From assembly GCF_030345705.1 (NCBI RefSeq), contig NZ_JAUASW010000001.1, forward strand, positions 310,001 through 374,000: a stretch of DNA of 64,000 nt, in the 5' to 3' direction. Below the pieces are notes generated by a model, which saw only the letters and a program-made list of their open reading frames with translations, did not search any database and was not told where the DNA came from. Position numbers and translations under genes: made by a program. The first letter of the stretch is position 1. Every line of letters begins with the position of its first letter. This DNA comes from Pelomonas sp. SE-A7 (GTDB lineage: Bacteria; Pseudomonadota; Gammaproteobacteria; Burkholderiales; Burkholderiaceae_C). Below, one piece after another: positions 54,347-63,409 of this stretch.

Positions 54347-55953
54347 GCCTCGACACCGCGTTCGACCTCGACTGGCTCGCCATCGGCTCGGGCTTCGGCG
54401 GCAGCGTCTCGGCGCTGCGCCTGGCCGAGAAGGGCTACCGCGTCGCGGTGCTTGAGCAGGGGCGGCGCTTCGCCGACGGCGAACTCCCGAAGAGCGCCTG
54501 GCAGCTGCGCCGCTTCCTATGGGCGCCCAAGCTCGGCCTGCAGGGCATCCTGCGCATTACCCGCCTGCGCGACGTCAACATCCTCAGCGGCGCCGGCGTG
54601 GGCGGCGGCAGCCTGGTCTATGCCGCCACGCTGTACCGCGCGCCGCGCGACTACTTCCAGCATCCGCAATGGCGCGACCTGGCCGACTGGGAGTCGCTGC
54701 TCGGGCCGCACTACGACACGGCGGAGCGCATGCTGGGCGTCACCGAGGTGCCGTTCGACAGTCCGGCCGAGCATTGGCTGAAGCAGATCGGCACCGAGCT
54801 GGGCTGCGCCGACACCTACAGGCGCACCCGTGTCGGCATCTTCTTCGGCGAGGCCGGACGCACGATCGCCGACCCCTTCTTCGCCGGCGAGGGCCCGCAG
54901 CGCACCGGCTGCACCCGCTGTGGCAGCTGCATGCTCGGCTGCCCGGTGGGAGCGAAGAACACGCTGGTGCGCAACTACCTGCACCTGGCCGAGCGTCGCG
55001 GCGTGGCCGTGCATGCGCTGCGCCGTGTCGTCGACGTGCGGCCCCTGGGTGCGGCCGACGGCAGCGACGGCTATCTGGTGACGCATGAGCGCAGCGGCGC
55101 CTGGGGCTGGCGGCGCGACCGGCAGACGCTGCGCGTGCGCGGCGTCGTGTTCGCGGCCGGCGCGCTCGGCACCAACGAGCTGCTCGCGCGCTGCAAGCTC
55201 GCCGGCAGCCTGCCGCAGCTGAGCGATCGCCTGGGCGAACTGGTGCGCACCAACAGCGAGACCATGCTGGCCGTCACCATGCCGGGCGACGCGGCGCTGG
55301 ACCGTTCGGTCAGCATCACCGGCAGCCTGTTCCCCGACGCACAGACGCACATCGAGGCGGTGACGCTGGGCCCGGCCATGGACGCGTTCGCGTTCAACTA
55401 CGGTCCGCTGGTCGGCGCCGGTACGCGGCTGACGCGCCCGCTGCAAGGCCTGGTGCGCACGCTGCGGCGCCCGCTGGCGTCTATCGGCCACCTGCTGTGG
55501 CCCTGGCGCTGGTCGCGCCGCACGCTGCTGGTAGGCCTGATGCAGACCAGCGACAACGCGATCCGCTTCGTCGCCCGCCGGCGCTGGCTGGGCGGTGGAG
55601 TGAGGCTCGACTCGAGCCAGGATGCCGACCGGCCACTGCCCAGCTTCTATCCGCTGGCCAACCGCATGGCCGAGTGGCTGGCACGGCGCAGCGGCGGCGT
55701 CGCGCGCTCGACCCTGGCCGACACGCTGTTCAACGTGCCGACCACCGCCCACATCCTCGGCGGTGCCGTGATCGGCCGCGATGCGGCCAGCGGTGTCGTC
55801 GATGCGCGCCAGCGGGTCTTTGGCTACCGCAACCTGCTCGTGTGCGATGGTTCGGTGGTGCCGGCCAACCCGGGCGTCAACCCGAGCCTGACGATCGCCG
55901 CGATGACCGAGCTGGCGATCAGCCATCTGCCTACCAAGGACACGACACCATGA
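54343..55953 (+). CDS. GMC-family oxidoreductase, ChoD-like
   Basis: 536 residues from a GTG that overlaps the sulfatase stop as GTGA. FAD binding is shown by GSGFGGSVSALRLAEKGY at the N-terminus. Mid-protein CTRCGSCMLGCPVGAKNT, and the closing GGAVIGRDAASGVVDA and NPGVNPSLTIAAM, follow the layout of mycobacterial cholesterol oxidase ChoD. It would oxidise an alcohol, possibly a sterol or other hydrophobic hydroxyl. The coupling to the sulfatase gene suggests it acts on the alcohol that enzyme releases. Confidence 0.88.
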   Translation: MSLDTAFDLDWLAIGSGFGGSVSALRLAEKGYRVAVLEQGRRFADGELPKSAWQLRRFLWAPKLGLQGILRITRLRDVNILSGAGVGGGSLVYAATLYRAPRDYFQHPQWRDLADWESLLGPHYDTAERMLGVTEVPFDSPAEHWLKQIGTELGCADTYRRTRVGIFFGEAGRTIADPFFAGEGPQRTGCTRCGSCMLGCPVGAKNTLVRNYLHLAERRGVAVHALRRVVDVRPLGAADGSDGYLVTHERSGAWGWRRDRQTLRVRGVVFAAGALGTNELLARCKLAGSLPQLSDRLGELVRTNSETMLAVTMPGDAALDRSVSITGSLFPDAQTHIEAVTLGPAMDAFAFNYGPLVGAGTRLTRPLQGLVRTLRRPLASIGHLLWPWRWSRRTLLVGLMQTSDNAIRFVARRRWLGGGVRLDSSQDADRPLPSFYPLANRMAEWLARRSGGVARSTLADTLFNVPTTAHILGGAVIGRDAASGVVDARQRVFGYRNLLVCDGSVVPANPGVNPSLTIAAMTELAISHLPTKDTTP

Positions 55954-56360
55954 CCCTCGTTCAACTGCATGCCGCCGCCGTGTGTGCCTGGCTCGGCCTG
56001 GTGGCCGGTGAATTCGTGCTGGAGCTGACGCCGGGCGACGCGGGGACGCGCCGCTTCGTCGCCCAGGCCCATTTGTGGACAGACCGCTTGTTCGAGATTC
56101 CGCTCGTGGCCCTGGTGGTGGTCACCGGCGGCCTGCTGCTGGCCCGTGCCTGGCCGGCCTCGCCGCTGCTGTGGACCAAGGTGGGCCTCGCGCTGGTGGC
56201 CATTGCGGCGCAGGTGATCTGCATTCCGCTGGTGCGGCGCCGTGCTCGCGAGACCGACGAGCGGCGGCTGCGCGATCTGAGCCGCTCCATCATCGCCACC
56301 GGCGCCGCCGCGCCGTTCGGGCTTGCGGCCCTGGTGATCGGCTACGACTACCTGCACTAG
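55950..56360 (+). CDS. Small four-helix membrane protein
   Basis: 136 residues with about four membrane helices (about 3-20, 45-66, 73-92 and 115-134). Its ATG overlaps the oxidoreductase stop as ATGA. No family is recognised. As last gene of the operon it may help uptake of the hydrophobic substrate or act as an electron-transfer anchor; both are guesses. The convergent XRE gene ends just beyond it. Confidence 0.75.
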   Translation: MTLVQLHAAAVCAWLGLVAGEFVLELTPGDAGTRRFVAQAHLWTDRLFEIPLVALVVVTGGLLLARAWPASPLLWTKVGLALVAIAAQVICIPLVRRRARETDERRLRDLSRSIIATGAAAPFGLAALVIGYDYLH

Positions 56361-56363
56361 GCC

Positions 56364-57113
56364 TCAGCCGGTTTCCACCTCGCGGCGCATCGCGGTGAAC
56401 TGGGCGAACTCCCAGGAGCGCAGGCCCACCAGCAGGCTGAAGCCGTCGCGGGTGTCGCTCGGCAGGCGCTGGTCCTCGGCATGCAGGCGCGCCAGGTCGG
56501 CGGCCAGCTGCTGGATCTTCTGCACCATCTCCTGGGCGCTGGCCCCGGTGAGCCGGCCGTGGACCAGCATCAGGGTCTCGCCACGGCCGTCGAAATTGCC
56601 GGCGAAATAGTCGGCGATGACGTACTTGCGCAGGAAGCGCTGCACCGGCCCGTCCGGCATCCAGCGGAACGCCCGGGCCACGCGCAGACGGTAGCGGTTC
56701 AGCGGCTTCAGCTCGATCAGGCCCAGCCGGTCCAGCTGGGCCAGGTGGCGTATGCAGTCGGCCTCGCTGAGCTCGTAGGTTTCGATGATCTGCTCCAGCG
56801 TCCAGTGGCCCAGGCAACTGATCGCTACCAGCATCAGCACGGGATCGCTGACCAGGGCGGTTTCCTGCTCCAGCGTCAGCGTGTCGCTGTCGGGCGCGCT
56901 GGCGTCGGCCGCCTGCCGCAGGAGGTCGTCGAGGCTGAGGCCTATGGCCTTGCAGATCTCGGCCAGGCGCGAGAGCGTCATGTCCTTCAGCGAGAACATG
57001 CGCTTGACGCTGGATTCGCTGAGCTCCAGCCGCTGGGCCAGCTCGCGGTAGGTGACGCCGGCGGCACGCATCTCGGCGCGCAGCACCTGCAGGAGTCTTT
57101 CGGGGCTGCTCAT
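56364..57113 (-). CDS. XRE-type helix-turn-helix regulator
   Basis: 249 residues. The N-terminal helix-turn-helix (about 8-65) has TYRELAQRLELSESSVKRMFS and TLSRLAEICKAIGLSLDDLL. The rest is an alpha-helical domain with ILETYELSEADCIRHLAQLDRLGLIELKPL-like content, resembling a second winged helix, then an unrecognised C-terminal part. It ends 3 bases beyond the membrane protein and faces the outer-membrane barrel gene across a 170-base gap, so it may control the operon or the barrel gene. Confidence 0.85.
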   Translation of the reverse strand: MSSPERLLQVLRAEMRAAGVTYRELAQRLELSESSVKRMFSLKDMTLSRLAEICKAIGLSLDDLLRQAADASAPDSDTLTLEQETALVSDPVLMLVAISCLGHWTLEQIIETYELSEADCIRHLAQLDRLGLIELKPLNRYRLRVARAFRWMPDGPVQRFLRKYVIADYFAGNFDGRGETLMLVHGRLTGASAQEMVQKIQQLAADLARLHAEDQRLPSDTRDGFSLLVGLRSWEFAQFTAMRREVETG

Positions 57114-57154
57114 GGCGCAGTGTCAGCAGTCATGCTTGGCGTAAAGGAATGTAA

Positions 57155-57171
57155 GTACAGGAAAACAGTAC
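57155..57171. promoter_or_regulatory. Spaced GTAC pair in the XRE/barrel divergent gap
   Basis: GTAC at 57155-57158 and 57168-57171 flank a 9-base A-rich spacer (AGTAC-AGGAAAAC-AGTAC also reads as a direct repeat). It lies 42-58 bases before the regulator start. It is a weak candidate for the XRE operator. Confidence 0.25.
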
Positions 57172-57283
57172 CTCGGCGGCGCGTGAATGCTACATGGTCC
57201 ATTGATGCGATACCTGGTGCTGGTGCTGGACACACTGGGACCATCCCGGATAGGCCGGGAGGAACCTGGAGATCGATCTGACC

Positions 57284-57880
57284 ATGAAGACGAAGAACCG
57301 CAACACCATCGCCCGCCTGATCGCCGCCACGCTGCTGGCCGGCACCGCGGTTGCCGCCTCGGCCCAGAGCACGGCCAACCCTGTCCCCTACGCCGGTGCG
57401 AGCGTCGGCGCCTACAACAAGTACTCGCTGGACTGCAGTGCCGGCGCTGCCTGCGACCGCACCGGCAGCTGGGGAGGCAGGATCTACGGCGGCCTGGACT
57501 ACGGCAGCTTTGCCATCGAGGGCGTGGCCTTCGGCATGAAGGGCGCCGATGGCACGCTGCGAGCCAACAACGGCCAATTCACTGGTGGCCACCTGAGCAC
57601 GACCGGTGTGGGCGTCCAGGGCGTGGTGCCCTTCCTGGTCAACGGCGACTTCTCGCTCAAGGGCAAGCTGGGCCTGGCCTATGTGCGCGGCAAGGCCAGC
57701 CTGCCCGGTGGGGTCGAGGACCGCGAGGCCTGGCGTCCCATGGGCGGCCTGGGCATGAGCTATGCGCTGAACAAGCAGGTCTCGCTGAACGCCGACTACG
57801 ACGTCACGCAGGCCAAGTACAACAACGTCGGCAAAGCCCGCACCGGCATGTTCTCGCTGGGCGCGAGCTACAAGTTCTAA
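57284..57880 (+). CDS. Outer-membrane beta-barrel protein
   Basis: 198 residues. A signal peptide ends at ASAQS, and the mature part has the small-barrel pattern of alternating strands, with GGLDYGSFAIEGVAFGM, a two-Cys loop (DCSAGAACD) and a final FSLGASYKF that ends in Phe as barrel proteins do. It resembles the OmpA-like/opacity porin class. Ribosome binding site GGAG precedes the start. It faces the XRE regulator gene. Confidence 0.82.
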   Translation: MKTKNRNTIARLIAATLLAGTAVAASAQSTANPVPYAGASVGAYNKYSLDCSAGAACDRTGSWGGRIYGGLDYGSFAIEGVAFGMKGADGTLRANNGQFTGGHLSTTGVGVQGVVPFLVNGDFSLKGKLGLAYVRGKASLPGGVEDREAWRPMGGLGMSYALNKQVSLNADYDVTQAKYNNVGKARTGMFSLGASYKF

Positions 57881-57992
57881 GACGATCGCCGGGCCGTCCC
57901 GCACCCTGGGTTCAGGAGTGCGGCGACCCGTCTCCCGCTAGGCACAATCGCCGCACCGGCCGCCTCGAGCACGGCCATCACGGGAGACGATC

Positions 57993-60182
57993 TTGCTGAC
58001 GAAGACGATGACGAACCGGGCGGGCCAGTGGGCCCGCCATCTGCTTTTCTGTTCGGCCCTGGCCGCCACCGGCCTGGCTCTGGCGCAGACTGCCGGCGAT
58101 GCGCCGGTAGCGCCCCGCGTACCCAAGGACGTGACGGTCCACGGCGACAAGCGCATCGACGACTACTTCTGGCTGCGCGAGCGCGACAAGCCCGAGGTCA
58201 TGGCCTATCTGAAGGCCGAGGCCGACTACACGGCCCGGTACTACCAGCCGCTGGAAGGCCTGCGCGACAAGCTGTATGCCGAGATGGTGGGCCGCATCAA
58301 GCAGGCCGACGAAGGCGTGCCGGCCCGCGATGGCGCCTGGTGGTACAGCAGCCGCACGCTGGAAGGCGCGCAGTACCCGCAGTTCATCCGCCGCGCCGCG
58401 CAGGGCAAGGCAAGGGCCTATGACGCCGCTGCGCCCGAGCAGGTGATCCTGGACCTGAACGAGCTGGCCAAGGGCCGCAAGTTCCTGGCGGTCAACCAGG
58501 CCTCGGCCAGCCCGGACGGAAGGCGCCTGGCCTATTCGCTGGACGAGACCGGCGCCCGCGACTTCCAGCTCCAGGTGCGCGACCTGGCCACGGGCCAGGA
58601 CCTGCCCTGGGTGGCCAAGCGCACCGACGGTGCGGTCTGGGCCGCTGACTCGAAGACGATCTTCTACATCACCTCGAACGAGGCGCGCCGTCGCAACCAG
58701 GTCTGGCGCCACAGCCTGGACGGCCAGGGCCCGGACCAGCTGATCTACGAAGAGAAGGACGAGCTCTACAACCTGATGCTGGGCCGCACGGCCGACCGCC
58801 GCTACCTGACGGTGACCAGCATCGCCAAGGACACGACCGAGGTCCGCATCCTGGCGGCCGACAAGCCCATGGGCGCATGGCAGGTGCTGCTGCCCCGCAA
58901 GAGCGGCGTCGAATATGCGGCCGAGCATCATGCGGGCCGGCTGTTCCTGCGCATCAACGACCGCGGCCCCAACTTCCGCCTGGCGGCCCTGCCCATGCCC
59001 AAGACGCTGAGCCTCACGGCGGCCCAGCTGGCCCAGGCCCAGGAGCTGCTGCCGCACCGCGAGGATGCGGCGCTGGAGCGTTTGGCCGTCTTCAAGCAGC
59101 ACCTGGTGCTGCAGGTGCGCGAGCAGGGCTCGGTCAAGCTGCGCGTGTTCGACCAGCCGGCCCGGCTCAAGGCCGGAGCCAAGTCGCGTGATGTGGCGGT
59201 TGGTAGCGAGGCGGTCTACACCGCCCTGGTCGGCGACAACCGCGAGTCGGACAGCGACACGCTGCGCCTGAACTATCAGTCGATGACGACGCCGGCCTCG
59301 GTCTATGACTACGGCCTGGCCAGCGGCCAGCTGACGCTGCGCAAGCAGCAGCCGGTGATCGGCTACGACGCTTCGCGCTACGAATCCAGGCGCCTGGTCG
59401 CCACAGCCAAGGACGGCACGCAGGTCCCCATCTCCCTGGTCTATGCCAAGGCCCTGCGCGGCGAGGGCCCGCGGCCCTTGCTGCTGCGCGGCTACGGCAG
59501 CTATGGCATTCCGTCGGACCCGCGCTTCAACGGCAACGACCTTTCGCTGCTGGACCGCGGCGTGGTCGTGGCCATCGCCCATATCCGCGGCGGCGGCGAC
59601 CTCGGCCGGCGCTGGTACCTGGAGGGCAAGCTGGCCAAGAAGATGAACAGCTTCACCGACTTCGTCGCCGTGGCCGAGACCCTGATCCAGCAGGGCTGGA
59701 CCCAGCGGGACAAGCTGGTCATCAACGGCGGCAGCGCCGGCGGCCTGCTGATGGGCGCGGTGGTCAACCTGCGGCCCGAACTGTTCAAGGCCGTGGTGGC
59801 CGAGGTGCCCTTCGTCGACGTGATCAACACCATGCTGGACGAGAGCATTCCGCTGACCACCGAGGAATTCATCGAGTGGGGCAATCCCAAGATCGCCGAG
59901 CAATACGCCTGGATGCGCGCCTACAGCCCGTACGACAACCTTAAGGCCGGCGCCTACCCGTCCATCCTGACCCGCACCGGCATCAACGACAGCCAGGTGC
60001 CTTACTGGGAGCCGGCCAAGTACGTGGCCAAGCTGCGCACGCTCAAGAGCGACGGCAATCCGCTGCTGTTCGACATCAACTTGTCGGCCGGCCACGGCGG
60101 TGCCTCGGGCCGCTTCGATGCGCTGAAGGAGCGGGCCAAGGTCTATGCCTTCATGCTGGATCAGTGGGGCATGGCCCGGTAG
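57993..60182 (+). CDS. Prolyl oligopeptidase family serine peptidase (S9)
   Basis: 729 residues from a TTG at 57993, seven bases after GGGAG; an ATG at 58008 has no ribosome binding site. A signal peptide ends at LALAQ, so it is periplasmic. A beta-propeller precedes the hydrolase domain, in which Ser581 lies in GGSAGG, Asp666 in NDSQVP and His701 in AGHGG. The order of motifs is that of oligopeptidase B (S9A). It would cut short peptides. Confidence 0.92.
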   Translation: MLTKTMTNRAGQWARHLLFCSALAATGLALAQTAGDAPVAPRVPKDVTVHGDKRIDDYFWLRERDKPEVMAYLKAEADYTARYYQPLEGLRDKLYAEMVGRIKQADEGVPARDGAWWYSSRTLEGAQYPQFIRRAAQGKARAYDAAAPEQVILDLNELAKGRKFLAVNQASASPDGRRLAYSLDETGARDFQLQVRDLATGQDLPWVAKRTDGAVWAADSKTIFYITSNEARRRNQVWRHSLDGQGPDQLIYEEKDELYNLMLGRTADRRYLTVTSIAKDTTEVRILAADKPMGAWQVLLPRKSGVEYAAEHHAGRLFLRINDRGPNFRLAALPMPKTLSLTAAQLAQAQELLPHREDAALERLAVFKQHLVLQVREQGSVKLRVFDQPARLKAGAKSRDVAVGSEAVYTALVGDNRESDSDTLRLNYQSMTTPASVYDYGLASGQLTLRKQQPVIGYDASRYESRRLVATAKDGTQVPISLVYAKALRGEGPRPLLLRGYGSYGIPSDPRFNGNDLSLLDRGVVVAIAHIRGGGDLGRRWYLEGKLAKKMNSFTDFVAVAETLIQQGWTQRDKLVINGGSAGGLLMGAVVNLRPELFKAVVAEVPFVDVINTMLDESIPLTTEEFIEWGNPKIAEQYAWMRAYSPYDNLKAGAYPSILTRTGINDSQVPYWEPAKYVAKLRTLKSDGNPLLFDINLSAGHGGASGRFDALKERAKVYAFMLDQWGMAR

Positions 60183-60212
60183 TCGGCAAGGTCTCAGGCC
60201 TGGGTCCTGCGT

Positions 60213-61664
60213 TCAGGGGCACTTGGGCGTCGCTGCGAGGATCTTTTGCCGCAGCGCCGTGGTGCCGGCATATTCGTCGGGCGACACGCTGTTGTCGGTG
60301 AAGGCGCAGCCGTAGTCGCGGGCCGCCACGGTGGCCGGGGTCAGCACGTCGTCGCCCGCAGGGCGGCTGCCGGTACGTTCCCAGTGCACCATGTCGGCAA
60401 AGGCGCGGACCTGTTCGGCCACGCTGAAGTCGCAATGCGCGGCGCCGCGGATCGCCCGTTGCACCAGCCAGCCGCTGCTGCCCTTGGCCGCGGCGCGGCG
60501 CTGGTAGACCTGGCCGACGCTGAACGGCACGAACAAGTCACCCAGCGTGTACAGGCTCAACACTGGCACCTTGAACTCGCCGTTGACATGCGGCACCCAG
60601 CGCAGACCGTCGCGGCGCAGCCGGTTGGCGTCGGGCACCGGTACGAGCCGCAGTGCCGCCTTGTTCAGGGCTGCTGACAGCATCGGGTCTCCGTCAATGC
60701 TGAAGCTGATGTCGCGTGTATCCAGAATGCTCTGCGTCAGCACGCCGGCCGCCGTGCCGTCGCCGCCGAACAGGCCGTACGGCGATGGGAAGCTGTTGCC
60801 GATCGTGATCGCCTCCGCGAACAGCGGCCGTTCGCCGCCACTGAGGTGCTTGACGATGGACAGGTACTGGCGACCCTTCTCGGTGGGCGTGATCGGTGTA
60901 TTGGGCGCCGATTCGCTGGGGAAGCTGCTGAACAGCTCCCGGGTCACCAGGCCCTTGATCTCGGCCCATTGGGTGAAGGGGTAGCTCGGCACGCCGGCCA
61001 CCGCCTGGGCTGCCGTCTGCAGCGCGGCGAGGTGGTTGTGCAGGTATTCGTCGCCCACGGTGCCGCACAGCGGCACGGCGCCCTGGTACTCGACCTTGTG
61101 CCGAGCCGTGGCGCGGGTCTCGGCTTCGACGGCCAGCGCGGAGATGTAGCCGCCCATCGAGTGCCCGGTGATGAAGAGCTTGGATGGCGGCGCCAGCGGG
61201 CGGCCGTTCTGAGCGGCGATGGTGCCAAAGGCCAGTGCCAGCGCGTTGGTGTCTTCCACGCCGGTGCGGGCGTCGTAGTAGTTCTTCGAGTAGCTCGAGG
61301 CGGCCCAGGCGTAGCCGTTCTCGATCAGGTAGCGGCGGATCGGCGGATTGCTGATGCGCAGATTCGGCCCGGTGCCGCGATAGCCGTGGGCGTACATCAC
61401 CAGCTGGCCGTTCCATTGCGCCGGCACTTCGATGCGGTAGGCGGCACCCTCCAGCATGCCGGTCCAGCGGCTGGTGCTACTCATGTCGACCTTGTCGCCC
61501 GCCGCGGCGGCCAGCGGCGGGAAGGGCGCCGTGGCGGCCGGCTCCGGCGTGAAGCTGCGGCTGTCGTGTGGGCGGGGCTCCTCCGGGACCATGGTGGTGC
61601 TGGCACAGCTGCCCAGCATGGCAAGGGCAGCGAGCGAGAGGATCAGGCGGCTTGGTGTTGGCAC
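60213..61664 (-). CDS. Lipoprotein alpha/beta hydrolase
   Basis: 483 residues with the lipobox LGSC (Cys20), so it is a lipid-anchored envelope protein. A linker follows. The hydrolase domain has MYAHGYRGTG (oxyanion region) and the nucleophile in GHSMGGY near residue 170. A late acid Asp and His (GAAHCDFS) complete a likely triad. The family is not identified more closely. It is convergent with the S9 peptidase gene. Confidence 0.82.
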   Translation of the reverse strand: MPTPSRLILSLAALAMLGSCASTTMVPEEPRPHDSRSFTPEPAATAPFPPLAAAAGDKVDMSSTSRWTGMLEGAAYRIEVPAQWNGQLVMYAHGYRGTGPNLRISNPPIRRYLIENGYAWAASSYSKNYYDARTGVEDTNALALAFGTIAAQNGRPLAPPSKLFITGHSMGGYISALAVEAETRATARHKVEYQGAVPLCGTVGDEYLHNHLAALQTAAQAVAGVPSYPFTQWAEIKGLVTRELFSSFPSESAPNTPITPTEKGRQYLSIVKHLSGGERPLFAEAITIGNSFPSPYGLFGGDGTAAGVLTQSILDTRDISFSIDGDPMLSAALNKAALRLVPVPDANRLRRDGLRWVPHVNGEFKVPVLSLYTLGDLFVPFSVGQVYQRRAAAKGSSGWLVQRAIRGAAHCDFSVAEQVRAFADMVHWERTGSRPAGDDVLTPATVAARDYGCAFTDNSVSPDEYAGTTALRQKILAATPKCP

Positions 61665-61748
61665 GGCACGTCTCCAGCAGGTGTGCTGGCAAGGGTACCG
61701 AGTGCTCCGGACCGACTGTCTCCAGACAAGTCCCGATGCAGCCAGGGC

Positions 61749-63026
61749 TCAGTTGATATGCCGCCTGACTGCTCCGGAGCGCTGCTCGCCGAGCCCGCGA
61801 GCCAGGCTCAGCGCGTCGACCAGCGGTCCCGGCCGGCCCAGCGAATAACCCTGGGCGAACATGATGCCTATGCGGTGCAGCGCAGCCATCTCGTCCGAGG
61901 TCTCCACGCCCTCGGCCACCAGATTGCCCCCGGTGGTCTCGACAAAGCGGGCGAGGGCGGCGGCCAGGGCCTGGCGCTTGAGGTCGGCATCGATGTGGCG
62001 GGTGATGCTGTTGTCCAGCTTGATGATGTCCGGCGCCAGGTTGAGGATGTGCTTGAAGCAGGCATAGCCGGCGCCGGCGTCGTCCACCGCCACGCGCAGA
62101 CCCGCCATGCGCAGCGGATTGACCACGCGGGCGATCTCGCTGTACTGCTCGACCTCCTCATGCTCGGTGACCTCCAGCACGATGCGGTCCAGCGGATGGC
62201 GCGCCAGCAGCTGTGGCAAGCGGCTGTCTATGACCGTGTGAGGCGAGGCGTTGACCGCGACATAGAGGCTGCGCGGGATCTGTTCCAGGCCCTGCAGCGC
62301 CAGCTCAATCGCATGCAGCTCCAGCTCGACGCCACGCTCCACACCGGCCGCTTCGTTGAACCATTGATCGGGTGATCGCCGGGGCTCGCAGTCGAAGCGC
62401 GTCAACGCCTCGAAGCCGACCGCGCGTCCCTGCGGCAGGTTGAAGATCGGCTGATAGACCGGGCGCATGCAGCCCGGCGTCATCGCCTGGTCAATGCGCT
62501 GTTCCATCTGGTCGGCCGACGAGCGCTGCTGCAGTTCCCGTTCGAAGTGCCCGGCCAGGATGTCGGCGAACACCCGCATGGTGGCCACGTCGCGCTGCGT
62601 GAGGGCGCTGTTGGGCCGGGTGCAGAAGCAGCAGAAGGTACCGAAGACACTGCCGTCCTTGAGCCGGATGGGCACGCTCAGGTGGGCGCCGATGTTGAGG
62701 GCCAGCGTGGCCGGCAGGGTCAGGGCCTCGATGTTCTGGCAGGCATCCCGCATCAGCTCGGGCAGTCGGCCGTCGACGACCCGCTGGCAGTAGCTCTCTT
62801 CCAGCGGATCGGAGCCGCCCACGCGGATCGGCGGGTCGGGGTCGGCCGAGTCCAGGTAACGGAATACGCGCCGCCCTTCGGCGAACTCGGAGATGAAGGC
62901 CACGTCCATGGCCATGTGTCGGCGTATGGCCTGCATGCTCTGTATCAGCAGGGCCGGCGGCTCCAGCGAGCGGCCCACCGGCCAGGGGCGATGCAGGATC
63001 GCGCTTGAGGTGCTTGTCGTGTCCAT
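61749..63026 (-). CDS. GAF-EAL protein (putative cyclic di-GMP phosphodiesterase)
   Basis: 425 residues. The start at 63026 has a perfect AAGGAGG close in front of it; an ATG at 63044 is less likely. A GAF domain (about 25-165) is followed by the EAL domain (about 180-410). Its active-site residues are present: EALTRF, VNASPHT, LEVTEHEE, DDAGAGYA, IKLD, AEGVE and AQGYSLGRP. It should break down cyclic di-GMP, opposing the GGDEF enzyme encoded at 24470. No membrane helix. Confidence 0.92.
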   Translation of the reverse strand: MDTTSTSSAILHRPWPVGRSLEPPALLIQSMQAIRRHMAMDVAFISEFAEGRRVFRYLDSADPDPPIRVGGSDPLEESYCQRVVDGRLPELMRDACQNIEALTLPATLALNIGAHLSVPIRLKDGSVFGTFCCFCTRPNSALTQRDVATMRVFADILAGHFERELQQRSSADQMEQRIDQAMTPGCMRPVYQPIFNLPQGRAVGFEALTRFDCEPRRSPDQWFNEAAGVERGVELELHAIELALQGLEQIPRSLYVAVNASPHTVIDSRLPQLLARHPLDRIVLEVTEHEEVEQYSEIARVVNPLRMAGLRVAVDDAGAGYACFKHILNLAPDIIKLDNSITRHIDADLKRQALAAALARFVETTGGNLVAEGVETSDEMAALHRIGIMFAQGYSLGRPGPLVDALSLARGLGEQRSGAVRRHIN

Positions 63027-63409
63027 CAGACCTCCTTGAGGCACGTGCAGGTCCCTGGATGGTCGGGCTCCGCCTCATGCGTCCGTTTTCTGGTGATGGC
63101 CCGGATGACAGTCGGGCGCTCCTCGGCTGGGTACGGCGCTGCGAGGCGGAGATCAGACCTGGGTCCTGTTTGGCCAGTCTGTTGAATTAACGAGGCAAGC
63201 GTAAGCCATTGGCGAGAAAACTGGGGGTCGCACCGGGCCGATTGCCCCCGCCCAAATGAGGAGTTTTGTGCGCATTTCGCGCATTTCCTGGGACAGGCCC
63301 TCCCCAGAATCCCTAGTGCCAGCGCCCGCTTTCCTGCGCACAGTAGCGCCGGGTGCTGCGCCGGCCCGGTCGTCCGCAGCGGGTTTTCAGCGATGAGGAA
63401 CTCACAGCC
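63027..63409. other. Gene-free stretch between the EAL and acyl-CoA synthetase genes
   Basis: This 383-base divergent gap carries the ribosome binding sites and presumed promoters of both flanking genes. It holds a 9-base tandem repeat, GCGCATTTC at 63270-63278 and 63279-63287. I see no clear promoter boxes, RNA gene or reading frame worth calling. Confidence 0.6.

Noticed and set aside
60190..63170. Recurring GACCTGGGTCCTG-like string near 60197 and 63158 considered as an attachment-site pair
   Set aside because: The shared core is short, neither copy adjoins a tRNA or integrase, and no mobile-element gene lies between them.
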